From an uncultured Lachnospiraceae bacterium (GTDB lineage: Bacteria > Bacillota > Clostridia > Lachnospirales > Lachnospiraceae): 64,000 nt of DNA. The notes under the pieces are model-generated. The model saw only the letters and a list, made by a program, of their open reading frames with translations, made no database searches and was not told the DNA's origin. Position numbers and translations under genes: made by a program. How positions within the stretch are numbered: the stretch's first letter is position 1; every line of letters starts with the position of its first letter. Positions 15,916 through 25,762 of this stretch are shown here, in pieces. The DNA lies in NCBI GenBank assembly GCA_947626285.1, contig CANQRR010000006.1, positions 1 through 64,000 of the forward strand. The letters are read 5' to 3'.

Positions 15916-17901
15916 TTATGACCAGTACCGTACGACGCCGATTGGTTTCTGATAATCGTAATCCGAGATTTTGATTCCGCCCAGCGGGTATGGCTGGGAG
16001 TTGCTCGCGTGTACGATCTGTCCGTTGCCCATGTAGATACCGACATGTGAGGCATAATTGTTGGCACCGTAGAAGATGAGGTCGCCGGGCAATAAATTCT
16101 CGACCTTACTGTAATCTACCGGAATAGCTTTCTTGTATCCCTGATTGATGTAAGCGGTGGAAGGTCCTTTCATCTGATCGTCTGCCACGCGCATCAACTT
16201 GATGCCAAACTGTGCAAACACCTGCACTGTGAAACCGGAACAGTCCACGCCGGTCGTGAGGTTGTTGCCGCCATACACATAAGGATTGCCGATAAACTGC
16301 ACCGCGTAATTGACGATCTGGCTGCCTACGGAATTGCCTGCGATCACGATGGTATTTTCAGCAGTGATCGTACCTGAAGAGTCGATCGTATAATATTTTG
16401 CGCCGACTGCAATGGTGGTGGAGACCGCGAGATCCCCGCCCGGATAGAAGTAATACTTCTTGTTGTCGAGCGTCTGGAGTCCGGTCACTGCCGCGCCGGT
16501 GCTGTCAAAATAGTAGCTCTTTCCGTCCACAGTCTGCCAGCCGGTGGCCATGACACCCTGAGCAGTGAAGTAGTATTTCTTGCCATCCTTGGTCTGCCAG
16601 CCGCCTCCCTTGGGCACATCCTTGGTCCTGGCGCCGTCCGCGCCGACGTAATACTCGCCGACCCACTGGTTCTTCGCCATCACGCCGTTGCTCAGAAAAT
16701 AGTAGTATTTGGACTTCAGCTTCACCCAGGTGTTCACCGCGGCCGAACCGTCTTTCTTGAAGTAGTAAGTGTTGCCGTTCACGGTCTTCTTTTTGTTGGC
16801 GATCTTGATGCAAGTCTTTTTCTTGAAGAAGTAAATGGAGCCGTCAATGTTCTGCAGCCCGGTCGCCAGAGCGCCGCTGGCGGTGGCATAATACTTCTTC
16901 CCGGAGAGCCAGGTATTTTTGCTCAGCTTGCCCTTGCTGTTGAGATAGTAGCGCGTAGAGCCGTCTTTTATAAAGCCGGTCTTTCTGGCGCCGGTTTTGG
17001 GGTCAAAATAGTAAGTTGTATTTTTGATCGTCACCCATCCGGAAGCTCTTACTCCGGAATCCAGCACATAGTACTTTTTATTGTCGATCCATTTGTTTTT
17101 CTGTACAGCGCCGTTGACGCAGTAGTAATATGCCTTCTTGTATTTGAGCCAGCCGCTGCGTCCCTTGCCGGTAGAATCAAACAGATAGGTCTTTCCATTG
17201 ATGTCAACACGACCGGTGGCGGCAGCACCGTTGCTGAGGAGGTATTTCCCATCCTTCCATGCGTTGGTGAGAAGCGCGCCGTCAGACTTTGCATAGTAAT
17301 ACTTCTTTTTGACCTTGAACCAGCCTTTCTGCAACGCGCCGGTAGAGGGATTCAAATAGTAGATGTTGCCGTTGAGATAGATCTGTCCGGTGACTTTCGT
17401 ACCGTCAGCGTTGTAATAGTACTTTTTTCCGCCCTTGGTGACCCAGCCGCCGCCAATCTGGACTGTGCCGATGACGAGTCCGTCCGGTCCGATCTGTTTG
17501 CCGTCGATCACGGTGTTCACGGCCATGGATCCGTCCGCCTGATAGTAATACTTCCCGTGCCAGGTGTTCGTGAGAAGCGCGCCGCCGTAGGTCGTGGAGG
17601 CGTAGTAGGTCTTTCCGTCGGGCGCGACGAATTGACCGAACTGGAGCTGACCGTCTGCATTAAAAAAGTACTTCAGATTCTGAATCACCTGGAAGCCGGT
17701 CTGCATGATGCCCTTCTCATTGAAATAATAGGTATAGTCTCCGATCTTCTGTAAGCCCGTCAAATAGCCGGGCTGTGCATCCTGCGTGTACATTTTCCCG
17801 TTCGCAGTGTCTGTCCAGGCGGCGTTTGCGGAAGCAGCAGGAAAGGCTGCGACAAGCATCCCGGTCACAGAGAGAAGTAGAAGTGTTTTGTGTTTTTTCA
17901 T
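15916..17901 (-). CDS. Secreted NlpC/P60 peptidase with cell-wall-binding repeats
   Basis: A 661-residue secreted protein. A signal peptide (about 1-27, ending ASANA) is followed by more than twenty wall-binding repeats of about 20 residues with the YYY/DG/GW pattern typical of the CW_binding_1 or glucan-binding type, spanning about 30-520. The C-terminal 130 residues form an NlpC/P60 cysteine peptidase with C554 in DCSGF, H619 in ASHVGIY and H631 in IVHAS, a complete triad. Such enzymes cut D-Glu-DAP or related bonds in peptidoglycan, acting in wall turnover or cell separation. It is monocistronic, ending at a strong terminator. Repeat number is high for the family. A second repeat protein with a different catalytic end is at 36724. 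Confidence 0.92.
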   Translation of the reverse strand: MKKHKTLLLLSVTGMLVAAFPAASANAAWTDTANGKMYTQDAQPGYLTGLQKIGDYTYYFNEKGIMQTGFQVIQNLKYFFNADGQLQFGQFVAPDGKTYYASTTYGGALLTNTWHGKYYYQADGSMAVNTVIDGKQIGPDGLVIGTVQIGGGWVTKGGKKYYYNADGTKVTGQIYLNGNIYYLNPSTGALQKGWFKVKKKYYYAKSDGALLTNAWKDGKYLLSNGAAATGRVDINGKTYLFDSTGKGRSGWLKYKKAYYYCVNGAVQKNKWIDNKKYYVLDSGVRASGWVTIKNTTYYFDPKTGARKTGFIKDGSTRYYLNSKGKLSKNTWLSGKKYYATASGALATGLQNIDGSIYFFKKKTCIKIANKKKTVNGNTYYFKKDGSAAVNTWVKLKSKYYYFLSNGVMAKNQWVGEYYVGADGARTKDVPKGGGWQTKDGKKYYFTAQGVMATGWQTVDGKSYYFDSTGAAVTGLQTLDNKKYYFYPGGDLAVSTTIAVGAKYYTIDSSGTITAENTIVIAGNSVGSQIVNYAVQFIGNPYVYGGNNLTTGVDCSGFTVQVFAQFGIKLMRVADDQMKGPSTAYINQGYKKAIPVDYSKVENLLPGDLIFYGANNYASHVGIYMGNGQIVHASNSQPYPLGGIKISDYDYQKPIGVVRYWS

Positions 17902-18016
17902 AGATGATTACCCCTTACTATCAAGCTGTAAAAATTACAATTTGATTAAATCCTTTTTAAAATATTATCCGATATTTAACAGAAAGTCAATAACTTGACA
18001 ACAAAAAGTGTAAAAA

Positions 18017-18059
18017 AATGCTGTGAAAGCATCACAAAAATGACACATTTCACAGCATT
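18017..18059 (-). terminator. Intrinsic terminator of the GH94 gene
   Basis: Arms 18017-18028 and 18048-18059 pair perfectly over 12 bp with a 19-nt loop. On the minus strand a run of seven T follows. Confidence 0.9.
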
Positions 18060-18089
18060 GATTTTTAAAATACACGGTTCGGCAGAGGA

Positions 18090-20525
18090 CTAACCCATGA
18101 CAACCGTAACCTTATAAGATTTCTTGCCTTCCTCGAACGGAACGACGCAGCCGGGCACTTCCTTGCCGTCCACGATCAGATTCTTCACGCCTTTCTCGAC
18201 GCCGTCCGGATTCTGCACCTCGATCTCATAGTCCGCGCCGCGGAACTTACGCGTCAGCTTGAAGTCTCCGAAGCCCTTCGGCACGCACGGGTCGATGCCG
18301 AGGCCGTCGTACTGCGGCTGTACGCCGAGGATGTGCTGGGAGACGTTGACGAAGGTCCACGCCGCCGTACCGGTCAGCCAGCTGTTTTTCGCCTGGCCGT
18401 GGTAGTAGGCGTCGCGGCCCGCCACCATCTGGGAGTAGACGTACGGCTCGGTGCAGTGGATCTCGCTGATGTCCTCCAGATAAGCCGGGCAGGTCTTGCG
18501 GTAGATCTCAAACGCGCGGCTGCCGCGCCCGACGACGGTCTCCGCGATGGATACCCACGGATTGTTGTGGCAGAAGATGCCAGCGTTCTCCTTGTATCCC
18601 GGCGGATAAGAGGAGATCTCGCCTAGGTTCAGGTAATACTTCGTGTAGGCCGGCTGCAGGATCATGATGCCGTACTTGGTATCGAGGCGCTCCTTGACGG
18701 AATCCAGAGCTTTGACTGCAAGGCCCTCCTCGACGCCGATGCCCGCCAGCACGCAGAAACCCTGCGGCTCGATATAGATCTGGCCCTCCTCGCACTCTTT
18801 GGAACCGACCTTCTGAGAGGATGCGTCGTACGCGCGGACGAACCATTCGCCGTCCCAGCCCGCGGTGATCGTGGCCTGGTACATCTCGTCCACATGCTTC
18901 AGCGCCTCAGCAGCCTTGTCTGACTCACCGCGCAGCTCACAGAGCTTCGCGTACTCGCGGCCGTACTTGACGTACATGCCGGCGATAAACACGGACTCAG
19001 CCACCGGACCCTCGGACGGGCCTGTCGTCTGGAAGGACTCGCCCGGCGTGTCGGAGAAGCAGTTGAGGTTCAGGCAGTCGTTCCAGTCTGCGCGTCCGAT
19101 GAGCGGCAGGCCGTGCGGTCCCTTGTGCGTCGTAATATAGTTGAAGGAACGGGTCAGGTGCTCAAAGAGCGGAGCAGCCTTGGACTCGTCGTTGTCGAAC
19201 GGAACCATCTCGTCGAGGATCGACATATCGCCGCTTTCCTTAATATAAGCAGCCGTGCCCGCGATCAGCCAGAGAGGATCGTCGTTGAAACCACTGCCGA
19301 TGTCGAGATTGCCCTTCTTCGTGAGCGGCTGGTACTGATGGTACGCGCTGCCGTCCTCGAACTGCGTGGAGGCGATGTCGATGATACGCTCTCTCGCGCG
19401 GTCCGGGATCAGATGCACGAAGCCGAGCAGATCCTGGCAGGAATCGCGGAAGCCCATGCCGCGGCCGGTGCCGGATTCATAATAGGAAGCGGAACGGGAC
19501 ATGTTGAAGGTTACCATGCACTGGTACTGGTTCCAGATGTTCACCATGCGGTCGAGCTTCTCGTCGGAGGACTTGACCGTGTACTTCGCGAGCAGCTCGT
19601 TCCAGTAGTCGTTCAGCGCCTTGAACGCTTCCGCCACCTGCTCCGTCGTCTGGAAGCGGGAGAGCAGCGCCTGCGCCGGGCGCTTGTTGATGACGTTCGG
19701 CGCTTCAAACTTCTCGTCCTGCGGGTTCTCCGCGTAGCCGAGCACGAAGACGAAGCTCTTGCTCTCGCCCGGAGCCAGCGTCACATCGATCTGATGGCTC
19801 GCGATCGGGTACCAGCCGCTCGCGACGGAGCCGGTGCACTTGCCGCTCTCTACGACGACCGGATTAGCCGCCGGACGGTAAGCGCCCAGGAACGCGTCCC
19901 TGCTCGTGTCGAAGCCGTCCACCGGCGTGTTGACCGAGAAGTAGGAATAGTGATTCCGACGCTCGCGGTACTCGGTCTTGTGGTAGATCGTGGAGCCGAT
20001 CACCTCGACCTCGCCGGTGCTCAAGTTCCTCTGATAGTTCGTCATGTCGTCCGTCGCGTTCCAGAGACAGAACTCCACGTAGGAGAAGATCTGGAACTTT
20101 TTCTCGGCGTCCGTGTCGTTCGTCACGGTGAGCTGGTTGACCTCGCAGGTCGCGTCGAACGGAACGAAGTTCAGCAGATCGGCTTTCAGGCCGTTTTTCG
20201 TGGAAGTAAAGCGGGAATAGCCGATGCCGTGGCGGCACTCGTAGCTGTCGAGCTCGGTCTGCGTCGGCTGCCAGCCGGGATTCCATACGGTGCCATTCTC
20301 TTTAATATAGTAGTATTTGCCGTTGGAATCGTACGGAACGTCGTTGTAGCGGTAGCGCGTGATACGCAGCAGCTTCGCGTCCTTGTAGAAGCTGTAGCCG
20401 CCGCAGGTGTTGGACACCAGGGAAAAGAAATCGTTGCTGCCAAGGTAATTGATCCAGGGCAGCGGGGTCTTGGGTGTGGTGATGACGTACTCTTTGTGCG
20501 CGTCGTCGAAATAACCAAATTTCAT
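18090..20525 (-). CDS. Cellobiose phosphorylase (GH94)
   Basis: An 811-residue cytoplasmic enzyme that splits cellobiose with phosphate into glucose 1-phosphate and glucose, saving one ATP per disaccharide. The N-terminal [20 protein letters not shown], then [20 protein letters not shown], is typical of cellobiose phosphorylases, as is the overall length. The (alpha/alpha)6 catalytic domain carries [12 protein letters not shown] with the general acid D483 or D480 (the DWND pair). [14 protein letters not shown] and the phosphate-site pattern later in the chain are present. No signal peptide. The gene has its own minus-strand promoter at 20600-20628 and an operator in its leader, and it diverges from a LacI regulator. 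Cellodextrin phosphorylase is less likely, since that family is longer. Confidence 0.93.
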   Translation of the reverse strand: MKFGYFDDAHKEYVITTPKTPLPWINYLGSNDFFSLVSNTCGGYSFYKDAKLLRITRYRYNDVPYDSNGKYYYIKENGTVWNPGWQPTQTELDSYECRHGIGYSRFTSTKNGLKADLLNFVPFDATCEVNQLTVTNDTDAEKKFQIFSYVEFCLWNATDDMTNYQRNLSTGEVEVIGSTIYHKTEYRERRNHYSYFSVNTPVDGFDTSRDAFLGAYRPAANPVVVESGKCTGSVASGWYPIASHQIDVTLAPGESKSFVFVLGYAENPQDEKFEAPNVINKRPAQALLSRFQTTEQVAEAFKALNDYWNELLAKYTVKSSDEKLDRMVNIWNQYQCMVTFNMSRSASYYESGTGRGMGFRDSCQDLLGFVHLIPDRARERIIDIASTQFEDGSAYHQYQPLTKKGNLDIGSGFNDDPLWLIAGTAAYIKESGDMSILDEMVPFDNDESKAAPLFEHLTRSFNYITTHKGPHGLPLIGRADWNDCLNLNCFSDTPGESFQTTGPSEGPVAESVFIAGMYVKYGREYAKLCELRGESDKAAEALKHVDEMYQATITAGWDGEWFVRAYDASSQKVGSKECEEGQIYIEPQGFCVLAGIGVEEGLAVKALDSVKERLDTKYGIMILQPAYTKYYLNLGEISSYPPGYKENAGIFCHNNPWVSIAETVVGRGSRAFEIYRKTCPAYLEDISEIHCTEPYVYSQMVAGRDAYYHGQAKNSWLTGTAAWTFVNVSQHILGVQPQYDGLGIDPCVPKGFGDFKLTRKFRGADYEIEVQNPDGVEKGVKNLIVDGKEVPGCVVPFEEGKKSYKVTVVMG

Positions 20526-20560
20526 AGCTGTTCTCCTTTTATGTATGTGTGCTTTGTAAA

Positions 20561-20573
20561 GAAAACGTTTACG
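20561..20573. promoter_or_regulatory. LacI operator 1 (GH94 leader)
   Basis: GAAAACGTTTACG; on the minus strand it reads CGTAAACGTTTTC, sharing the TAAACGTTTTC core with operator 2. It lies about 20-32 bases downstream of the predicted GH94 start point, a roadblock position. Confidence 0.75.
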
Positions 20574-20599
20574 TGGCTCGGACGAGCCTTAATGCATTC

Positions 20600-20628
20600 A
20601 GTATATCCTATTTTTATATGGAAATCAA
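20600..20628 (-). promoter_or_regulatory. GH94 promoter
   Basis: On the minus strand, TTGATT (20628-20623), a 17-base spacer and TATACT (20605-20600). The leader is about 70 bases and contains operator 1. Confidence 0.7.
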
Positions 20629-20735
20629 TAGAAAGGAAATCGAAAAAATTAGGTAGAAATAGACAAAAAAGAAAGCCGAAAATTAGACAAAACGGAAAAT
20701 ATGTGCATGAAAGGCGGCAAAAGGCAAAGAAAGCA

Positions 20736-20788
20736 TTGAGTTTTTGACGGGCTTATACTATAATAAGACACTGACTTAAACGTTTTCG
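20736..20788 (+). promoter_or_regulatory. lacI-family gene promoter with operator 2
   Basis: TTGAGT at 20736-20741, 17-base spacer, TATAAT at 20759-20764. TTAAACGTTTTCG follows at 20776-20788, right over the predicted start region, implying autorepression. Confidence 0.75.
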
Positions 20789-20831
20789 CACAAGAAGCAG
20801 ACACTACATATTATATAATGGAGAAGATACT

Positions 20832-21848
20832 ATGGTTTCGATGAAGGACGTGGCAAAGGCGTGCGGCGTTTCGGTGGCGACGGTCAGCAAGGCGCTGAAC
20901 GGCTACAGCGACGTCGGACAGGAGAAGCGCCGGGAGATCAAGGAGACTGCCAGGCGCATGGGTTATCTGCCGAACCTGTCGGCGCGCGCGCTGAAGACGA
21001 AGCGCACGTACAATCTGGGGATCCTGTTCGCGGATGAAGCGCAGAGCGGCCTGACGCACGACTATTTCAGCAGCATCATCGAGAGCTTCAAGGTGACGGC
21101 GGAGGCGAAGGGCTACGACATCACCTTCGTGAACAGCAACATGTCCCGGTCAAGTCTTGGCAGGGGCTACTATGAGCGCTGCCGGTACCGCGGGCTGGAG
21201 GGCATCGTGATTGCGTGCATCGATTTCTACACGCCGGAGACGCAGGATCTGATCCGCAGCGATCTGCCGGTCGTCACGATCGACTACGTGTTTGACGGCC
21301 GGACCTCGGTGGCCTCGGACAATGTGCGCGGAATGCGGGAGCTGATGGAGTACATCTGCGGAAAGGGACACCGGAAGATCGCGTACATTCACGGCTTTGA
21401 TTCCTCGACGACGCGGGACAGGCTCACCAGTTTTTACCGGGTGCTCTCGGATCACGGGATCGAGCCGTCGGAGGAGTATGTGCGGCAGGCGGCGTACCGC
21501 GACACGGTGGAGACGCAGCGCCAGACGGGCGAACTCCTGGATCTGCCGGATCCGCCGACGTGCATCATCTGCCCGGACGATTTCTCGGCGCTCGGCTGTA
21601 TCCGGGCGGTGCAGGCGAGAGGCCTTCGGATCCCGGAGGACGTATCGGTCGTCGGCTACGACGGGATCACGCTCTCCCAGGTGCTCGAGCCTCGGCTGAC
21701 TACGGTTCGCCAGGACACGCGGGTGATCGGACGGCGGGCGGCGGAGGAGCTGATCAGCCTGATCGAGAATCCCAGGACCACGCTGGCGGAGAAGATTTTG
21801 GTGCCGGGCGAGCTGGTGCCGGGCGAATCGGTGAAAGCGCTGGTTTAG
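20832..21848 (+). CDS. LacI family transcriptional regulator
   Basis: A 338-residue repressor with an N-terminal LacI helix-turn-helix (VSMKDVAKACGVSVATVSKALNG, residues 2-24) and hinge helix (LSARALKTKRTYNLGILF), followed by a periplasmic-binding-protein-type effector domain with typical SVVGYDGITLSQVLEPRLTT near the end. Three near-identical operators, in its own leader, in the divergent GH94 leader and before the downstream binding-protein gene, indicate that it controls the whole locus. The effector is likely cellobiose or a related beta-glucoside or phosphorylated product; this is inference from its neighbours. The start is the ATG at 20832; a weak purine-rich site (GGAGAAG) precedes it. 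Confidence 0.95.
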   Translation: MVSMKDVAKACGVSVATVSKALNGYSDVGQEKRREIKETARRMGYLPNLSARALKTKRTYNLGILFADEAQSGLTHDYFSSIIESFKVTAEAKGYDITFVNSNMSRSSLGRGYYERCRYRGLEGIVIACIDFYTPETQDLIRSDLPVVTIDYVFDGRTSVASDNVRGMRELMEYICGKGHRKIAYIHGFDSSTTRDRLTSFYRVLSDHGIEPSEEYVRQAAYRDTVETQRQTGELLDLPDPPTCIICPDDFSALGCIRAVQARGLRIPEDVSVVGYDGITLSQVLEPRLTTVRQDTRVIGRRAAEELISLIENPRTTLAEKILVPGELVPGESVKALV

Positions 21849-21976
21849 ACATATTGAACAAAACGGATATTGCCCGAAAAACAGGGCAAAACCGGCTGTG
21901 AAAAAGTAACTTTTCTACATTTTTGGGACAAGAATTGTGAAATATGTCAAAATGTATAAAAGGGACAAATTTTCTA

Positions 21977-22026
21977 TTGAAATATTGCACAATCTGATGT
22001 ATATTTAGTGCAGTTAAACGATTTCG
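21977..22026 (+). promoter_or_regulatory. Promoter and LacI operator 3 of the importer operon
   Basis: TTGAAA at 21977-21982, 17-base spacer, TATATT at 22000-22005. TTAAACGATTTCG at 22014-22026 differs from operator 2 at one base and covers the expected start point. A pair of GGGACAA words lies upstream (about 21926 and 21962). Confidence 0.75.
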
Positions 22027-22094
22027 TGAGAAATTCGCTGTAACTGTAACTAATTACATAAAGCTTTACAACAAATTCAAGGAGGAAAACAAGA

Positions 22095-23438
22095 ATGAAA
22101 AGAAAAGCTTTATCCATGATCCTGGCGACCGCTATGGTTGCTGCGACCATCGTTCCGGCTACGGCTGTGAACGCAGAAGAGGAAGGCAAAGTCCTCAACA
22201 TCCGTGTATGGAATACTGAGTTCCAGGAGAGACTGGTAGACCACTATCCGGGATACGAGAAGGTTGACGACACACATGGCAAGATCGGTGATGTTGACGT
22301 AGTATGGAACGTTACCCCGACCACAGACAACGCTTACCAGAACGCTCTGGACGAGGGTCTGCTGGCTCAGGCTGACGCCGCTGCAGATGACAAGATCGAT
22401 ATGTTCCTGGTTGAGGCTGACTACATCCTGAAGTATACGGATTCTGAGTTCGCTCTTCCGGTTGCAGACCTTGGCATTACGGACGAGGATACCGCGAATC
22501 AGTATCAGTACGTAAAAGATCTGGCGACAGATCCGGACGGCGTTCTGAAGGGCCTTTCCTGGCAGGCAGCTCCGGCGGCTCTTATCTATAGAAGAGACAT
22601 CGCTAAGGAAGTGCTCGGATCTGACGATCCGGAGACCGTTCAGACTGCAGTAGCTGACTGGGATACGTTCCTGGCTACGGCTGCTACGATGAAAGAGGCT
22701 GGCTACAAGATGACCGCTGGCGCGGCTGACAGCTTCCGTGTATTCTCTGACAATGTTTCCAGCAAGTGGGTCGAGGATGGCAAGATCAACATCGACGAGA
22801 ACATCATGAACTGGGTGAACATGTCCAAAGAGATGGTTGACAACGGCTACACCACGACGGCAGGTCTGTGGAGCGATGACTGGAGCAAGGGCTTCTACGA
22901 GGATGGCGATGTATTCTGCTACTTCGGACCGGCTTGGTTCTTCGACTTCTCCATGGCTGGCGACGCTGAAGGCAGCGTTGGTATCAACGGCGGCTGGGCA
23001 GTTACAAAGGGCCCGCAGGCGTTCTCCTGGGGCGGCACATGGATCTGCGGCGCGGCTGGCACGGACAATGCGACGCTCGTTGCTGACATTATGAAGAAGC
23101 TTACCTGCGATGCAGACGTTATGAAAGAGATCGCTACTGTAAAGGGTGACTTCGTGAACAACACGACCGTTATGGAAGAGCTTGCTGCGGACGACAGCTT
23201 CGGCGATGCGATCCTTGGTGGGCAGAACCCGATCCCGATCTTCCTCGAGGGCATCAGCACGATCGACAGAAGCAACATCTGCAACTACGATCAGGGCTGC
23301 ACAGAGAGCTTCCAGACCGCTATGAACAACTACTTCGACGGCAATGCTACTCTTGAAGAGGCGATTGACCTGTTCAACACCTCCGTACTTGAGAAGTATC
23401 CGGAGCTGACTGCGGCGGATGTTCCGGCTGTGGAGTAA
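22095..23438 (+). CDS. Sugar ABC transporter substrate-binding protein
   Basis: A 447-residue extracytoplasmic binding protein of the family-1 (MalE-like) type. It has an N-terminal signal peptide (about 1-27, ending AVNAEE), then LNIRVWNTEFQERLVDHYPG and a typical two-lobe pattern with an aromatic-rich ligand face (GPAWFFDFSMAG, GGWAVTKGPQAFSWGGTWIC). There is no lipobox cysteine, so lipid anchoring as usually seen in Gram-positives is not predicted. It is the first gene of a binding protein-permease-permease operon under LacI operator 3. With GH94 next door the ligand is probably cellobiose or cello-oligosaccharides (inference). The codon use is strongly biased, consistent with high expression. 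AAGGAGG precedes the ATG. Confidence 0.92.
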   Translation: MKRKALSMILATAMVAATIVPATAVNAEEEGKVLNIRVWNTEFQERLVDHYPGYEKVDDTHGKIGDVDVVWNVTPTTDNAYQNALDEGLLAQADAAADDKIDMFLVEADYILKYTDSEFALPVADLGITDEDTANQYQYVKDLATDPDGVLKGLSWQAAPAALIYRRDIAKEVLGSDDPETVQTAVADWDTFLATAATMKEAGYKMTAGAADSFRVFSDNVSSKWVEDGKINIDENIMNWVNMSKEMVDNGYTTTAGLWSDDWSKGFYEDGDVFCYFGPAWFFDFSMAGDAEGSVGINGGWAVTKGPQAFSWGGTWICGAAGTDNATLVADIMKKLTCDADVMKEIATVKGDFVNNTTVMEELAADDSFGDAILGGQNPIPIFLEGISTIDRSNICNYDQGCTESFQTAMNNYFDGNATLEEAIDLFNTSVLEKYPELTAADVPAVE

Positions 23439-23487
23439 GCATACGAAGATAACTTCAGACACAAGTCTTAAGTGAAATGGTGAAAGG

Positions 23488-23518
23488 GCCATGCCTGCTC
23501 AGGCAGGCATGGCTTCTT
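23488..23518 (+). terminator. Attenuating hairpin between binding-protein and permease genes
   Basis: An 11-bp perfect stem (23488-23498 with 23503-23513) with a 4-nt loop and only a weak T-run. It probably stabilises the binding-protein mRNA or reduces permease expression. The 23439-23672 gap has no gene. Confidence 0.65.
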
Positions 23519-23672
23519 TGACAAAGTAATATTTGCAGAGTTTCCTGCTGTATCAGTGCTGCAGAGCTGGCATCAGTTTTCCTGTGCCGGGGGCATTTTC
23601 TATTTTTGAAAAGCAGGAAGTGCAGAGATTTGCTGCGAGCTTTGCAGGAAAGGAAAAAGAGGGAGGCATACT

Positions 23673-24575
23673 ATGAAGCAGAAAAAAAGCAAAGTAGTAA
23701 GCTACAACAAATGGGGTTATATCTTTCTGATCCCGTTTACGGTCACTTATATCATCTTTTCTTTGATTCCGTTGATCTCAACGGTCTACAACAGCTTTTT
23801 TGAAAACTATCGCTCCGGTCTGACACAGATCGGCCCGAATTTTGTCGGGCTTGCGAATTTCCAGGCGCTGCTCTCGAACGGTGAGCTGCTGACCTATTTC
23901 ACGAACACAATGATCATGTGGATCCTGGGCTTTATCCCGCAGATCCTCCTGTCGCTGCTGCTGGGCGCGTGGTTCTCCGATCCGCAGCTTCGTCTGAAGG
24001 CGGCAGGCTTCTTCAAGAGCGTGATCTATCTGCCGAACCTGATCATGGCTTCGGCGTTTGCCATGTTGTTCTTCACGCTGTTCGCGGACACCGGCCCTAT
24101 CAACTCGATCCTCATCAAGATCGGTATCGGACAGGTTCGCTTCATGACGAATGTCTGGACTGTGAGAGGGCTCGTGGCGTTCATGAACCTGCTGATGTGG
24201 TTTGGTAACACGACGATCCTTCTGATGGCCGGCATGCTCGGCATCGATACGGCGCTGTTTGAGGCGGCGCAGGTGGACGGCGCCACCAGCACAGACGTCT
24301 TCTTCAAGATCACGCTGCCGCTGCTGCGCCCGATCCTGATCTACGTGATGATCACTTCCCTGATCGGCGGTCTTCAGATGTTCGATGTGCCGCAGATCTT
24401 GACGAACGGCACCGGCGACCCGATGCGTTCCTCGATGACGCTGATCATGTTCCTGAACAAGCATCTGTTCAGCAAGAACTACGGTATGGGCGGCGCGCTC
24501 TCCGTGCTGATGTTCTTCATCACCGGTATCCTGAGTTTGATCGTCTTCAAGATGACGAACACCAAGGTCGAGTAA
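23673..24575 (+). CDS. Sugar ABC transporter permease (MalF-like)
   Basis: A 300-residue inner-membrane permease with six predicted transmembrane helices. The MalF-type start (YNKWGYIFLIPFTVTYIIFS) and the EAA loop, here LFEAAQVDGATSTDVFFKIT, which docks the ATPase, are both clear. It pairs with the MalG-like permease 15 bases downstream. GGGAGG precedes the ATG. No ATP-binding subunit lies in the operon, so a shared MsmX/MsmK-type ATPase is expected elsewhere. Likely substrate is a cello-oligosaccharide, from context. Confidence 0.94.
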   Translation: MKQKKSKVVSYNKWGYIFLIPFTVTYIIFSLIPLISTVYNSFFENYRSGLTQIGPNFVGLANFQALLSNGELLTYFTNTMIMWILGFIPQILLSLLLGAWFSDPQLRLKAAGFFKSVIYLPNLIMASAFAMLFFTLFADTGPINSILIKIGIGQVRFMTNVWTVRGLVAFMNLLMWFGNTTILLMAGMLGIDTALFEAAQVDGATSTDVFFKITLPLLRPILIYVMITSLIGGLQMFDVPQILTNGTGDPMRSSMTLIMFLNKHLFSKNYGMGGALSVLMFFITGILSLIVFKMTNTKVE

Positions 24576-24590
24576 AGGAGGAGGACGCAT

Positions 24591-25445
24591 ATGAGAGAGA
24601 GGAAAGAAAGAGGTCTTGGCATCAAGGCCAGACGAGTCATCGCTTATATCACGCTGATCATCGTCACGTTTTTCTGCCTGTTCTGGTTCTACGTACTCTT
24701 CGTGAACGCGACCAGATCGAAAGGCGAGCTGGCGAAGGGCTTTACACCGATCCCCAGCAAATATCTGATCACAAACTGGATCGGCGTGCTCCACGGAACG
24801 CTTCCGATCGTACAGGGTCTGATCAACAGTGCGGTCATCGCCACCCTGAGCGGCGCGCTCGGCGTGTACTTCTCGACGATGACGGCGTACGCGCTGCACG
24901 CGTACAACTTCAAGTTCCGCAAGGCGATCTTCACCTACATTCTGATGATCATGATGATCCCGTCGCAGGTGACGGCGCTTGGTTTCTATCAGTTATTGCT
25001 GAACATGAAGCTGATCAACAGCTTCATCCCGCTGATCATTCCGTCGATCGCGGCTCCGGTGACCTTCTACTATATGAAGCAGTTCATGGAGAGCAACCTG
25101 CCGCTGTCTCTCGTGGAGGCGGCTCGTATCGACGGCTCGGGTGAATTCAACACGTTTAACAAGGTCGTGCTTCCGCTGATGAAGCCGGCGCTGGCCGTGC
25201 AGATGATCTTCGCGTTTGTGGGAAGCTGGAACAACTACTTCATTCCGGCGTTGATCTTGAGCGACGACAAGAAGAAGACGCTCCCGATCCTGATCGCGCA
25301 GTTGCGTAGCGCGGACTTCCTGAAGTTCGATATGGGCCAGGTGTACGTGATGATCGCATTCTCGATCCTGCCGGTTATCGTGGTGTACATTTTCCTGTCC
25401 CGCTTCATCGTGGGCGGTGTCGCCGCGGGCAGTGTGAAGGGCTGA
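24591..25445 (+). CDS. Sugar ABC transporter permease (MalG-like)
   Basis: A 284-residue permease with six transmembrane helices and the MalG-type EAA loop SLVEAARIDGSGEFNTFNKV. The C-terminal VGGVAAGSVKG end is characteristic of this family. It forms the heterodimeric channel with the preceding permease; spacing of 15 bases and a GGAGGAGG site indicate translational linkage. The operon ends at a strong terminator at 25480-25506. Confidence 0.94.
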   Translation: MRERKERGLGIKARRVIAYITLIIVTFFCLFWFYVLFVNATRSKGELAKGFTPIPSKYLITNWIGVLHGTLPIVQGLINSAVIATLSGALGVYFSTMTAYALHAYNFKFRKAIFTYILMIMMIPSQVTALGFYQLLLNMKLINSFIPLIIPSIAAPVTFYYMKQFMESNLPLSLVEAARIDGSGEFNTFNKVVLPLMKPALAVQMIFAFVGSWNNYFIPALILSDDKKKTLPILIAQLRSADFLKFDMGQVYVMIAFSILPVIVVYIFLSRFIVGGVAAGSVKG

Positions 25446-25479
25446 TCGGTATTTACAGATTTACAGAGAGAAACAATTT

Positions 25480-25506
25480 GGGCTGCCGTATGGCAGCCCA
25501 TTTTTT
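25480..25506 (+). terminator. Intrinsic terminator of the first importer operon
   Basis: GGGCTGCC (25480-25487), loop GTAT, GGCAGCCC (25492-25499), then six T. Confidence 0.93.
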
Positions 25507-25530
25507 CAAACAGTGATTAAATTAAGAAAA

Positions 25531-25544
25531 CACCGCCCCCGGTG
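25531..25544 (-). terminator. Probable terminator of tRNA-Lys
   Basis: On the minus strand CACCG-GGGG-CGGTG is followed by TTTTCTT. It lies about 30 bases beyond the tRNA 3' end. Confidence 0.55.
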
Positions 25545-25573
25545 CTCATTCGTCATCGAAAACAGTGTTTCAG

Positions 25574-25646
25574 TGCGCGATCAGGGGCTCGAACCCTGGA
25601 CACCCTGATTAAGAGTCAGGTGCTCTACCAACTGAGCTAATCGCGC
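25574..25646 (-). tRNA. tRNA-Lys(CUU)
   Basis: A 73-base cloverleaf on the minus strand. Acceptor arms GCGCGAT (25646-25640) and ATCGCGC pair fully, the D arm contains AGTTGGTAGA, the anticodon stem CCTGA/TCAGG encloses loop CTCTTAA with anticodon CTT, and the T arm contains GGTTCGAGCC (loop TTCGAGC). The CCA end is not encoded. It decodes AAG. It is a solitary tRNA gene between an importer operon and an AI-2E transporter gene. Confidence 0.96.
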
Positions 25647-25762
25647 GTCCTTTATAAACAAAAGCTATTATAATACATGACCTCTCAAATTGCAATCCAT
25701 AATTTATACTTTTTTTATATTTTAATTTCAGCTTTTTTAGTTTTTTTTCACAATTATAATAC

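Noticed and set aside
16500-17800. CRISPR-like periodicity in the wall-protein gene
   Set aside because: The repeats are protein-coding in one frame, about 60-70 bases long, degenerate and without spacers.
19113-20747. Long plus-strand open frame opposite the GH94 gene
   Set aside because: It is the antisense shadow of cellobiose phosphorylase, Val/Arg/Glu-rich without motifs.
20744-20764. TTGACG and TATAAT as the lacI-family promoter
   Set aside because: The spacer is only 9 bases. TTGAGT at 20736 gives the proper 17.
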